DNA of 23,397 bases from Lachnospiraceae bacterium (lineage in GTDB: Bacteria; Bacillota; Clostridia; Lachnospirales; Lachnospiraceae): contig JAGDCQ010000043.1 of the NCBI GenBank assembly GCA_017958465.1, positions 1-23,397 on the forward strand. The letters run 5' to 3'. Shown here piece after piece: positions 15,113-22,750 of this stretch (positions are counted from its first letter, which is position 1; each line of letters starts with the position of its first letter). The notes below the pieces were generated by a model. It worked only from the letters and a program-made list of their open reading frames with translations. It ran no database searches and had not been told where the DNA came from. A program made the translations under genes and the position numbers.

Positions 15113-16559
15113 GCCAATATACAGACTGAACAGGGGACCTGCGAAATGTGCGCTGGACCTTGGAGATGGCAGTGAAAGAGGGGAATACGTAAACCAGGAC
15201 TACATCCTCGGTAAGCTTGGACGTCCCCACAGAGCCATCACCCTTATGTATTGCTATTATCCGCTGGACGAGGGGTGGCCGGGGCGCGCAAGCGTGGTCC
15301 ACGCCCATGATGACGTGAAGTTTGCCTGGGATTATCCCTACGACGACTATTTCCCCTATACAGGCGGCTTAAACGGCTCTCCTGACAGTGAGACCTTCGA
15401 GAAGATGCAGGATGTGCGCCGTCACGGCCAGGATGTGCTCCTCACCCTCACCATCGATCCTCATGTAAGTGACGAGCATCTTATCGCCATAGCGGAGGAC
15501 CTGCGCCCTTACGGCCGTGTGATCCTGCGCATCAACCATGAAGCTACCGGGGACTGGTTCTCCTTCAACAAGCGCTGCAGCTACAAAGAGGTTGCCGATT
15601 TCTTTGTGCGGGCGAGCAGGACCATAAAGGAGCATGCCCCGAACGTTCAGACCATCATCTGCATCGGCGGGATCGAGGCCATGGACGCAAAAGAGATGAC
15701 AAAAGAGCAGGAGTTTGCCGCAACCATCCCTGCGGCGGACATCTGGTCAGTGGATAAGTACATGGCACTCCACTGGGGCTGGCCCTTTGATGTGGCGGAA
15801 AGAGGCGGAAACTCCCACGCCCGCCACTCCATCGGCTTCACCTATGACACCGCAAAGCTCAGCTTCCTTCGTTTTAAGGAGCTTAACGGCGGGGTCGAAA
15901 AGCCCATGTATATGTCAGAGTTCAACGCAGACGGCGACGTTGTCGGCCCCTACGACCAGTGCCGTATGATGCATGAGTTTGTGGAACGCCTTAAAAATGA
16001 CGACGGCTGGCTTAAAGGGATCAGCTTCTACCAGTTCAGGGACGCAGGAAGGCTTGGCCTTGAGATCGAGGACCCGAACAACAAATATGTGGGGATCGAG
16101 CAGCCCATCCTGAAGGCCTACAAGGAGGAAATGCTGGATGACCCGTATTTCTCACCTGCCGACGAGTGCGCGGAGGCTGTGGAGCTTCCCGTGAAGCTTC
16201 GCTGGGGCAGCTCCGAGGACGCTGAAGGCATAGCCTTTGAAATGCCTCTTGAGTCGGATCCGCACTTCTTCGAGGTTTACTTCGAGGACGAGCTCCTTTC
16301 CGGCAACTTCATCTTCGAGGTGAACGGCAAGTGGTTCTACAAGGCCCCCGGCGTAAAGTGCATCGACTGCATGAGTGCCTTCTTCGGGAAGGAAGCTCGG
16401 GAGAGCTTTACCTTTAAGCTTTATGCACCGCCCGCGACCGGTAAGAATGACCCCGCACAGGGCGAGGGCTGGGAAAAAGATTACTATTACGAACTGAGGA
16501 AAATGCCTCGTTTCAGGGTTCTTTTTGAGCCTGTCGAGGTTAAGAGCAAAGAAGACTGA
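15105..16559 (+). CDS. Putative intracellular clan GH-A (GH26-like) glycoside hydrolase
   Basis: Encodes 484 aa. Residues about 35-335 look like a TIM barrel. Strand-end motifs RINHEATGDWFSF (H145, E146) and MYMSEFNADGD (E272) resemble the acid/base and nucleophile glutamates of clan GH-A enzymes such as GH26 mannanases; their spacing of 126 residues suits strands 4 and 7. Residues about 360-484 form a second, probably beta-rich domain. No signal peptide exists, so it should act in the cytoplasm, on imported oligosaccharides or an internal polymer. The ATG at 15105 lies in the last codons of the GGDEF gene, implying translational coupling. Family membership rests on motifs only, and the substrate is unknown. 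Confidence 0.7.
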   Translation: MSEPIYRLNRGPAKCALDLGDGSERGEYVNQDYILGKLGRPHRAITLMYCYYPLDEGWPGRASVVHAHDDVKFAWDYPYDDYFPYTGGLNGSPDSETFEKMQDVRRHGQDVLLTLTIDPHVSDEHLIAIAEDLRPYGRVILRINHEATGDWFSFNKRCSYKEVADFFVRASRTIKEHAPNVQTIICIGGIEAMDAKEMTKEQEFAATIPAADIWSVDKYMALHWGWPFDVAERGGNSHARHSIGFTYDTAKLSFLRFKELNGGVEKPMYMSEFNADGDVVGPYDQCRMMHEFVERLKNDDGWLKGISFYQFRDAGRLGLEIEDPNNKYVGIEQPILKAYKEEMLDDPYFSPADECAEAVELPVKLRWGSSEDAEGIAFEMPLESDPHFFEVYFEDELLSGNFIFEVNGKWFYKAPGVKCIDCMSAFFGKEARESFTFKLYAPPATGKNDPAQGEGWEKDYYYELRKMPRFRVLFEPVEVKSKED

Positions 16560-16568
16560 GGAAGATAA

Positions 16569-18650
16569 ATGTCTCATTCGGAACAGGAAGAGCTTAAGAA
16601 ATTAAGCGAAACAAAAGAACTGATAAAAAAAGAGATAGACTCCATGAACGTCGAGCTTTCCGACAAGCAGGACGAGATCGTGGGGATGAAGAAGTATTTC
16701 TGGGAGAGCATCAGTGAGTTCGACGAGTTTGGCTACGAGCACTTCACAAACCGCCAGATGATCCAGAGCGAGATCAATATGGCCGCAGAGAAGATGTACA
16801 AGCGCCAGACCTACGAACGTCTGTTAAAGTCGCCCTACTTTGCCTGTGTGGATTTCCTCTTCAAAGGCGAGGATGAGGACGAATCCTACTACATCGGTCT
16901 TGCTTCTTTTACGGCGGGAAAGTCCTTCCTGCCCGTTATCTACGACTGGCGCGCCCCCATCGCGAGCCTTTTCTACGATTTCGACAAGGGGCCGGCCTTT
17001 TTCATGGCACCCGCGGGCCGCACGGAGGGCGAGATAACCCACAAGCTCCAGTACAGCATTAAGAACGGGAAGCTTGAGTATTTCTTCGAAAATGACATGA
17101 AGATAGACGATGACATCCTCATGCGCGAGCTTGGCACCAACGCAAACGCGCGGCTGAAGACCATCGTGGCCACCATCCAGCGGGAGCAGAACAGCATCAT
17201 CCGCAACGAGAGCGACAGGATCCTTGTGGTGCAGGGAGCCGCAGGCTCCGGCAAGACGTCAGTTGCCATGCACAGGATCGCGTATCTGCTCTACCACAAG
17301 CGTAAGGAGCTGAACAGCGGCAATGTTATGATCCTCACGCCCAATCCCATCTTCTCCGACTATATTTCCGGCATTCTCCCGGAGCTCGGGGAGGAGGCCA
17401 TCGTGGAGATGAGCTTCGACGAATACGCCGAGCGCGAGCTGAAGGACATTACGGCCTTTGAGAGCCGTTTTTCCCATGAGGAGATGCTCCTTAACGAGCC
17501 CGAGGGCGTCCTTGCGGTTAAGAAGGAGATGATCGACTACAAGCAGAGCGACGACTTCCTTAAGGAAATATACGGCTTTGTGCTCGATCTCGAGTCGGAT
17601 ATAGTGAACTTCAGGGATATCCAGAGCAAGGGCGTTAAGGTTTCAGGCGACGAGATAGCGGAGATGTTCTTTGAGCGTTTCCCCGACACCCCTGTGCTCA
17701 TGCGCCTTTCCGCCATTGCGGATTACGTGATGGGTCAGGTGGAAGCAAGGGAAGACAAGGATATGGACCCCATCCGGGCAGAGATCATCCGCGACAGGTT
17801 TGAGTCTCTTTACCGCACACGTGAGGTAAAGCAGCTCTACATCGAGTTCCTTGAGGCCCTGACGGAAAAGGGCATAGATTGCAATGTTGAGGGAGTAAAG
17901 GCCGAGGGCCCCATCCCTTACGAGGATGTTTTCCCCATGCTTTTCCTTAAGCTCCTGCTTTTCGGCAGCGGCAGCCACCGTGCCATAAAGCACCTTATAA
18001 TCGATGAGATGCAGGATTACACCCTTATACAATACGCTATGATCCGCGAGCTTTTCGACTGTCCCATGACGATCCTTGGGGACCGCCAGCAGACGTCACA
18101 CGTGCGGAACATGCAGATCCTTGAGATGCTCCCGAAGGTCCTTGGACGCGGAGTAAAGCTCCTTGAGCTGAAAAAGAGCTACCGCTCCACCTACGAGATA
18201 GGCTCCTTTGCCGCAGGTCTTATAGACGACACTGAGACTGAGCTCTTTGAAAGGCACGGAAAAGCGCCGGAGTTTACAAAGTGTTCGGACTTCGACGATA
18301 TGGCAGACAAAATGGCTTCCGCGATAGCAAAGCAGACAGAAGTATATAACACTATAGCCGTTGTGACACGCACGGAGCGGGAAGCCGCAAAACTTTATGA
18401 GGCCCTTTCAGGCAGGATGAAATGCACTTTGTTCGACGCCGAGACCTGCGAGTTTCCGGCAGGCGTTATCATCACTCCTTTCTATTTTGCAAAAGGTCTT
18501 GAGTTTGACGCCGTTCACGTGGCAGACGTTTCAAAGAAGAATTTCAACTCGCCGGATGACAGGCAGATCCTTTACATCGCCTGCACAAGGGCACTCCACG
18601 AGCTGAACCTTTACTACACGGGAGAACTTTCTCCGTTTTGCGGGAAGTAA
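16569..18650 (+). CDS. helD: HelD-like RNA polymerase recycling helicase
   Basis: Encodes 693 aa (B. subtilis HelD about 774). HelD is a UvrD-like ATPase that enters the RNA polymerase channels and removes stalled polymerase from DNA. Residues about 1-80 form the charged N-terminal coiled coil that reaches into the secondary channel. The family hallmark DWRAPIASLFYD starts at D126. Walker A is GAAGSGKT (223-230), Walker B is IIDEMQD (D479, E480), and motif VI is YIACTRALHELNLY. The start has GAGGAAG just upstream and lies 9 nt after the glycosidase gene. The last four codons and stop are contained in a 25-bp tandem duplication. A general UvrD-family helicase is the alternative, but DWRAP favours HelD. 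Confidence 0.93.
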   Translation: MSHSEQEELKKLSETKELIKKEIDSMNVELSDKQDEIVGMKKYFWESISEFDEFGYEHFTNRQMIQSEINMAAEKMYKRQTYERLLKSPYFACVDFLFKGEDEDESYYIGLASFTAGKSFLPVIYDWRAPIASLFYDFDKGPAFFMAPAGRTEGEITHKLQYSIKNGKLEYFFENDMKIDDDILMRELGTNANARLKTIVATIQREQNSIIRNESDRILVVQGAAGSGKTSVAMHRIAYLLYHKRKELNSGNVMILTPNPIFSDYISGILPELGEEAIVEMSFDEYAERELKDITAFESRFSHEEMLLNEPEGVLAVKKEMIDYKQSDDFLKEIYGFVLDLESDIVNFRDIQSKGVKVSGDEIAEMFFERFPDTPVLMRLSAIADYVMGQVEAREDKDMDPIRAEIIRDRFESLYRTREVKQLYIEFLEALTEKGIDCNVEGVKAEGPIPYEDVFPMLFLKLLLFGSGSHRAIKHLIIDEMQDYTLIQYAMIRELFDCPMTILGDRQQTSHVRNMQILEMLPKVLGRGVKLLELKKSYRSTYEIGSFAAGLIDDTETELFERHGKAPEFTKCSDFDDMADKMASAIAKQTEVYNTIAVVTRTEREAAKLYEALSGRMKCTLFDAETCEFPAGVIITPFYFAKGLEFDAVHVADVSKKNFNSPDDRQILYIACTRALHELNLYYTGELSPFCGK

Positions 18651-18698
18651 GCCCCTGCCTTCTTGCGGGAAGTAAGCCCAGGCCTTCTTGCCGGTAAA
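18639..18698 (+). repeat. 25-bp tandem duplication across the helD stop codon
   Basis: The unit at 18639-18663 begins TGCGGGAAGTAAGCCC and is repeated at 18664-18688 with two adjacent mismatches. A third partial copy starts TGCCGG at 18689. The first copy encodes the last residues CGK and stop of HelD, so the stop codon is duplicated too. No T-tract follows, so it is not an obvious terminator. Confidence 0.9.
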
Positions 18699-18730
18699 GA
18701 CGGTGTTTCCCGATATTTAAAACTTTGTTC

Positions 18731-18759
18731 TTTATATATTTACAATAATATGTTACAAT
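18731..18759 (+). promoter_or_regulatory. Candidate promoter of the DUF2225 gene
   Basis: In an AT-rich island, TTTATA (18731-18736) and TACAAT (18754-18759) are 17 nt apart, about 70 nt before the start codon. A nearby TATAAC (18759-18764) is an alternative -10. The change in composition supports a promoter region more than either hexamer does. Confidence 0.45.
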
Positions 18760-18828
18760 ATAACAAATGTGCGGTGTCGGACGGCAGGGTCTGGTTTCCT
18801 GTACACGGACCGCGTTATGGAGGGGATT

Positions 18829-19683
18829 ATGGCAGATCTGTTTTCGGGTCTTGAGGCCTTTGGCCTTGGGAATCTGTCGAACATGAAGGTTTACGAAAAA
18901 GAAGAGGCGGCTCCCAAAGCCGCACAGGCACAGGTAAAAGTCGAGGAGCACAAGCTTACCGAGTCGGATTTTATCTTCGACAAGACCTACACCTGCCCTG
19001 TCTGCAGCAAGGAGTTTAAATCCAAGACGGTAAAAACGGGCAAAGTTAAGCTTGTATCCATGGATACCGACCTGCGCCCCCGCTACCAGTTTGTGGATTC
19101 CCTCAAATATGATGCCGTTGTCTGCCCGCACTGCGGCTACGCGGCTTTAAGCCGTTTCTTCGGCTATATGACGGAAACACAGGCAAAGCTTGTAATGACC
19201 AACATCTCCAAGTCCTTCAGGGGCGTGGATACCGTTGGGGACGTTTACTCCTACGACGAGGCCATCTCAAGGCACAAGCTTGCCCTTGTAAATACCATAG
19301 TCAAGAAATCCAAGCTCAGCGAAAAGGCTTACACCTGCCTTAAGACCGCCTGGCTTCTGAGAGGAAAGGCTGAAACGCTTCCCGCAAACACGCCGAACCT
19401 CCCCAACACCATCGCTCTTTTGGCCTCGGAGGAAAACGAGTTCCTGAAAAACGCATACGAAGGCTTTATGGATGCCTTTATGAAGGAGCTCTTCCCCATG
19501 TGCGGCATGGATGAAAACACCTGCACTTATCTTGTTGCGGATCTTGCACGCCGCATAGGCAAGGACGAAGAGGCGCTCCGCTGGCTTTCCCGCGTTATCA
19601 CCGCAAGGGACGCAAACGAACGTATCAAATCCAAGGCCCGTGAGATCAGGGATATGATAATGGCAGAGAGAGAGAAGAAATAA
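18829..19683 (+). CDS. DUF2225 family protein, probable zinc-binding
   Basis: Encodes 284 aa of unknown function. The N-terminus (MADLFSGLEAFGLGNLSNMKVYEKEE) is followed by a zinc-ribbon-like region with C56-PV-C59 and C99-PH-C102, and the family motif DTDLRPRYQFVDSLKYDAVVCPHCGYAA between them. The C-terminal two thirds is alpha-helical and resembles TPR-like repeats, suggesting a protein-interaction scaffold. The ATG at 18829 is chosen because GGAGGGG lies five bases ahead; a 20-residue extension from 18769 lacks a ribosome site. The stop TAA shares one base with the ATG of the next gene, and both products are Cys-motif proteins, so they may work together. Cytoplasmic location is expected. 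Confidence 0.88.
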   Translation: MADLFSGLEAFGLGNLSNMKVYEKEEAAPKAAQAQVKVEEHKLTESDFIFDKTYTCPVCSKEFKSKTVKTGKVKLVSMDTDLRPRYQFVDSLKYDAVVCPHCGYAALSRFFGYMTETQAKLVMTNISKSFRGVDTVGDVYSYDEAISRHKLALVNTIVKKSKLSEKAYTCLKTAWLLRGKAETLPANTPNLPNTIALLASEENEFLKNAYEGFMDAFMKELFPMCGMDENTCTYLVADLARRIGKDEEALRWLSRVITARDANERIKSKAREIRDMIMAEREKK

Positions 19684-20396
19684 TGTCAGATAAGCTGTAC
19701 ACTATACCTGTAAACGAGGCATTCGACGTAGACTGCGAATGCCCCGTTTGTCTTATGTATAAAAACTTAGAGGAAGCCGCCATAGAGTTCACGCTCGGTC
19801 CAAGCTATATGGAGGATGATGTCCGCATGGCCACCAACAAGCTGGGCTTTTGCAAGCGTCATGTGAAGAAGCTCTACGGCCGCCAGAACCGCCTGGGCCT
19901 TGCCCTTATGGAAATGTCCCACTTCGACCGTGTAAACGAGGAGCTTCTCAAGGCTGCAAAGAAAAACATCAAGCCCGCCGGCCTTTTCTCGAAGGAAAAA
20001 CCGGAGGCGCTTACAGCCTTTGCGGAAAAGCTGAAGAACAGCTGCTATATCTGCGAGAGGGTGGATGAAACCTTCGACAGGTATATAGCGACTATATTCT
20101 ATCTCTATAACACCGACGACGCTTTTGTCAAGAAATTCAAGGCTTCCAAGGGCTTCTGCCTCGAGCATTTCTGCATCCTTTACGACAGGGCCAAAAAGGA
20201 GTTTTCGGCGTCTGCCGCAGAGAGCTTCAGGAACGAGCTCAACAATATCTATTTTGAAAATATCCGTCGCGTGCGCGAGGACCTGCAGGGCTTTGTCGAT
20301 AAATTCGACTACAAAAACGCGGACAAACCCTGGGGCAATTCAAGGGATGCCTTGATCCGCACCATCTTGAAGATGAATTCCGAAGAAGTGGAATAA
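19683..20396 (+). CDS. DUF6062-like protein with duplicated CxxC/CxxH modules
   Basis: Encodes 237 aa, function unknown; the DUF6062 name is from memory and only moderately sure. Two copies of the same metal-binding pattern are visible: C20-x2-C23 with C57-x2-H60, and C121-x2-C124 with C159-x2-H162. The second half of each module is alike (GFCKRHVKKLYGR and GFCLEHFCILYDR), pointing to an internal duplication. An extra C18 precedes the first. Each module could bind one zinc as in treble-clef folds. The remainder is charged and helical, and no signal peptide is seen. The ATG overlaps the DUF2225 stop by one base, indicating coupled translation. Confidence 0.85.
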   Translation: MSDKLYTIPVNEAFDVDCECPVCLMYKNLEEAAIEFTLGPSYMEDDVRMATNKLGFCKRHVKKLYGRQNRLGLALMEMSHFDRVNEELLKAAKKNIKPAGLFSKEKPEALTAFAEKLKNSCYICERVDETFDRYIATIFYLYNTDDAFVKKFKASKGFCLEHFCILYDRAKKEFSASAAESFRNELNNIYFENIRRVREDLQGFVDKFDYKNADKPWGNSRDALIRTILKMNSEEVE

Positions 20397-20445
20397 ACCG
20401 GCCGGATCAAGGGCTTTTAATAGTAAATAGGATCAACGATACTTA

Positions 20446-20472
20446 TTAGCACTCAATTCGATTGAGTGCTAA
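20446..20472. promoter_or_regulatory. CIRCE operator (HrcA binding site)
   Basis: TTAGCACTC (20446-20454), a 9-nt spacer and GAGTGCTAA (20464-20472) match the CIRCE consensus perfectly. HrcA bound here represses groESL until heat shock. It lies 8 nt upstream of the -35 rather than over or after the start site. Confidence 0.98.
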
Positions 20473-20480
20473 AATTTTTC

Positions 20481-20509
20481 TTGACAAACGAAAAGGTCAG
20501 TATTATAGT
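20481..20509 (+). promoter_or_regulatory. Sigma-A promoter of groESL
   Basis: TTGACA (20481-20486) and TATAGT (20504-20509) are 17 nt apart. Transcription should start near 20515-20516, leaving a leader of about 80 nt. Confidence 0.85.
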
Positions 20510-20529
20510 ATCCATTAGCGAATAAAAGA

Positions 20530-20564
20530 GGGTGCGGGCACAAGTCCTAAAATGCCGGCAGCCC
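20530..20564 (+). promoter_or_regulatory. Hairpin in the groES mRNA leader
   Basis: GGGTGCGGGCA (20530-20540) can pair with TGCCGGCAGCCC (20553-20564), with one G-G mismatch and one bulged A, across a 12-nt loop. It sits between the start site and the ribosome site and may stabilise the mRNA. Function is inferred only. Confidence 0.5.
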
Positions 20565-20595
20565 TTTGTTCAACCAAAATATATGGAGGCACATT

Positions 20596-20883
20596 ATGAA
20601 GTTAAAACCATTATGCGACAGAGTCGTACTTAAGCAGATTCTCGCAGAAGAGACAACCAAATCGGGCATCGTTCTTCCCGGTCAGGCTAAGGAAAAGCCT
20701 CAGCAGGCAGAAGTTATCGCAGTCGGCCCCGGCGGAGTCGTAGACGGCAAAGAGATCGTTATGACTGTAAAGCCCGGCGATAAGGTCATCTACACCAAAT
20801 ACTCGGGCACAGAAGTAAAGCTTGATGAGGAAACATACATCATCGTTAAGCAGAGCGACATCATAGCAACTATCGAAGAATAA
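20596..20883 (+). CDS. groES: GroES co-chaperonin
   Basis: Encodes 95 aa, the normal length for this 10-kDa heptameric lid of the GroEL folding chamber. MKLKPLCDRVVLKQ at the N-terminus, the mobile loop ETTKSGIVLPGQAKEKPQ (about residues 18-35), VIAVGPGG and the C-terminal VKQSDIIATIEE are typical. The start at 20596 follows GGAGG (20585-20589) with a good gap; a 10-residue extension to 20566 is not supported. CIRCE and a sigma-A promoter lie upstream, so it is under HrcA heat-shock control. groEL follows after 35 nt in the same operon. Confidence 0.98.
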   Translation: MKLKPLCDRVVLKQILAEETTKSGIVLPGQAKEKPQQAEVIAVGPGGVVDGKEIVMTVKPGDKVIYTKYSGTEVKLDEETYIIVKQSDIIATIEE

Positions 20884-20918
20884 TAATTCCCCGTTTTTCG
20901 GGATACAGGAGGCATATT

Positions 20919-22541
20919 ATGGCTAAAGATATTAAGCAGGGAGCAGACGCAAGAGTTGCTCTTGCAGCCGGCGTTAACAAGCTTGCTGATACAGTAAAAG
21001 TAACACTCGGACCTAAGGGCAGGAACGTAGTTCTCGACAAATCCTACGGCGCACCCATTATCACAAACGACGGTGTGACAATCGCAAAAGAGATCGAGCT
21101 TGAGGACGCTTTTGAAAACATGGGCGCTCAGCTCGTTAAGGAAGTTGCCACAAAGACAAACGACGTTGCAGGTGACGGTACCACAACAGCTACCATCCTT
21201 GCACAGGCAATGATCAACGAAGGTATGAAGAACCTTGCTGCAGGCGCAAACCCCATCATCCTCCGCAAGGGTATGAAGAAGGCTACAGACGTTGCGGTTG
21301 AGGCTATCAAGGCTATGAGCTCACCCGTTACCGGCAAGGAGCAGATCGCTAAAGTTGCCGCTATTTCCGCAGGCGACGAAGGTGTCGGCGAAATGGTTGC
21401 GGACGCTATGGACAAGGTTTCAAAGGACGGCGTTATCACCATCGAAGAGTCCAAGACCATGAAGACCGAGCTTGACCTTGTAGAAGGTATGCAGTTCGAC
21501 CGCGGCTACGTTTCCGCATACATGGCAACAGATATGGATAAGATGGAGGCAACTCTTGACGATCCTTACATCCTCATCACAGACAAGAAGATCTCTAACA
21601 TCCAGGAGATCCTTCCTATCCTCGAGAAGATCGTTCAGAGCGGCGCAAGGCTCCTCATCATCGCAGAGGATATCGAGGGCGAAGCTCTTACAACACTCGT
21701 TATCAACAAGCTCCGCGGAACCTTCCAGGTAGTTGGTGTTAAGGCTCCCGGCTACGGCGACAGAAGGAAGGCTATGCTTCAGGATATCGCTATCCTTACA
21801 GGTGGCCAGGTTATCTCCGACGAGCTCGGCCTCGACCTCAAGGAAGCTACAATGGAGCAGCTTGGACGCGCTAAGTCCGTTAAGGTTACAAAGGAAAACA
21901 CCATCATCGTTGACGGCTGCGGCGACAAGAACGAGATCGCATCCCGTGTTGCACAGATCCGCACCCAGATCGAAGAGACAACATCCGATTTCGATAAAGA
22001 AAAACTTCAGGAGCGTCTTGCTAAGCTTGCAGGCGGCGTTGCCGTTATCCGCGTAGGCGCAGCTACCGAGACAGAGATGAAGGAATCCAAGCTCCGTATG
22101 GAGGATGCTCTTGCAGCTACAAGGGCTGCCGTTGAAGAGGGTATCGTAGCAGGCGGCGGTTCTGTATTCATCCACGCTTCCAAGAAGGTTGCAGAGTGCG
22201 CAGCAAACCTTGAAGGTGATGAGAAGACGGGCGCAAATATCGTTCTTAAGGCTCTCGAAGCTCCTCTGTTCTGCATTGCTCACAACGCAGGCCTTGAGGG
22301 CGCAGTTATCGTAAACAAGGTAAGAGAGCAGAAGGAGGGCATGGGCTTCAACGCACTTACAGAAGAGTACGTAGATATGACTAAGGCCGGCATCCTCGAT
22401 CCCGCAAAGGTTTCAAGGACAGCTCTTCAGAACGCTACTTCCGTAGCTTCTACATTCCTTACAACGGAATCGGCAGTTGCTAACATCAAGGAAGCTCAGC
22501 CCGCTATGCCCCAGGGCGCAGGCGGAATGGGAATGATGTAA
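20919..22541 (+). CDS. groEL: GroEL chaperonin
   Basis: Encodes 540 aa, full length. It forms the double-ring ATP-driven folding chamber with GroES. Visible family landmarks are VTLGPKGRNVVLDKSYGAP near residues 27-45, the nucleotide-binding DGTTTATIL (about 87-95), AGDEGVGEMV in the intermediate region, the apical domain through VKAPGYGDRRKAML, VRVGAATE-like VIRVGAATETEMKESK, and the Gly/Met tail GGMGMM. AGGAGG lies eight bases ahead of the ATG. Codons favour GCT, GTT and CTT more than in neighbouring genes, consistent with high expression. A strong terminator follows. Confidence 0.99.
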   Translation: MAKDIKQGADARVALAAGVNKLADTVKVTLGPKGRNVVLDKSYGAPIITNDGVTIAKEIELEDAFENMGAQLVKEVATKTNDVAGDGTTTATILAQAMINEGMKNLAAGANPIILRKGMKKATDVAVEAIKAMSSPVTGKEQIAKVAAISAGDEGVGEMVADAMDKVSKDGVITIEESKTMKTELDLVEGMQFDRGYVSAYMATDMDKMEATLDDPYILITDKKISNIQEILPILEKIVQSGARLLIIAEDIEGEALTTLVINKLRGTFQVVGVKAPGYGDRRKAMLQDIAILTGGQVISDELGLDLKEATMEQLGRAKSVKVTKENTIIVDGCGDKNEIASRVAQIRTQIEETTSDFDKEKLQERLAKLAGGVAVIRVGAATETEMKESKLRMEDALAATRAAVEEGIVAGGGSVFIHASKKVAECAANLEGDEKTGANIVLKALEAPLFCIAHNAGLEGAVIVNKVREQKEGMGFNALTEEYVDMTKAGILDPAKVSRTALQNATSVASTFLTTESAVANIKEAQPAMPQGAGGMGMM

Positions 22542-22576
22542 TTCCTTGCGGCTAAGTTAATACAGAGTATGACCAG

Positions 22577-22607
22577 AACGCTCCGGCACCCGCCGGAGCG
22601 TTTTTTT
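22577..22607 (+). terminator. Intrinsic terminator of groESL
   Basis: AACGCTCCGGC (22577-22587) pairs perfectly with GCCGGAGCGTT (22592-22602) across an ACCC loop, followed by a T-tract to 22607. It lies 36 nt after the groEL stop. Confidence 0.95.
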
Positions 22608-22612
22608 AACCC

Positions 22613-22633
22613 CGGTCCCTACCCGGGGGACCG
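22613..22633. repeat. Short GC-rich inverted repeat
   Basis: CGGTCCC (22613-22619) and GGGACCG (22627-22633) are perfect inverted repeats with a 7-nt loop. It directly follows the groEL terminator and lacks a T-tract, so it is not a second standard terminator. Confidence 0.7.
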
Positions 22634-22657
22634 CACCTACCCCGGGGGGCGGTTCTA

Positions 22658-22690
22658 AGCGACCAAAGGTCGCTGGACCAAAGGTCGCTG
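22658..22690. repeat. Tandem 15-bp repeat that is itself palindromic
   Basis: GACCAAAGGTCGCTG is present twice in direct succession (22661-22675 and 22676-22690). Each copy holds the inverted repeat GACC-AAA-GGTC, and the first extends to AGCGACC/GGTCGCT (22658-22664 and 22668-22674). Confidence 0.85.
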
Positions 22691-22750
22691 GTTGCTTTCC
22701 GACCGGGGGGACTGACCTATGTTTGTTTCTACTGTTGTTTCTTCCCCGGA

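Noticed and set aside
18663..18854. Small 63-residue plus-strand gene between helD and the DUF2225 gene
   Set aside because: It runs through the tandem duplication, the AT-rich promoter and the start of the DUF2225 gene in another frame, with no ribosome site.
20411..20446. A second groESL promoter upstream of CIRCE
   Set aside because: Possible -10-like TACTTA at 20440-20445 has no acceptable -35 at the right distance, so only the promoter after CIRCE is reported.
20888..20903. Small CCCG-TTTTT-CGGG hairpin between groES and groEL as a terminator
   Set aside because: The stem is only four pairs with no T-tract after it; groEL must be co-transcribed because it has no promoter of its own.
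21420..22283. 287-residue minus-strand open frame inside groEL
   Set aside because: It is antisense to highly conserved groEL codons and its Leu/Cys-rich product reflects codon bias.
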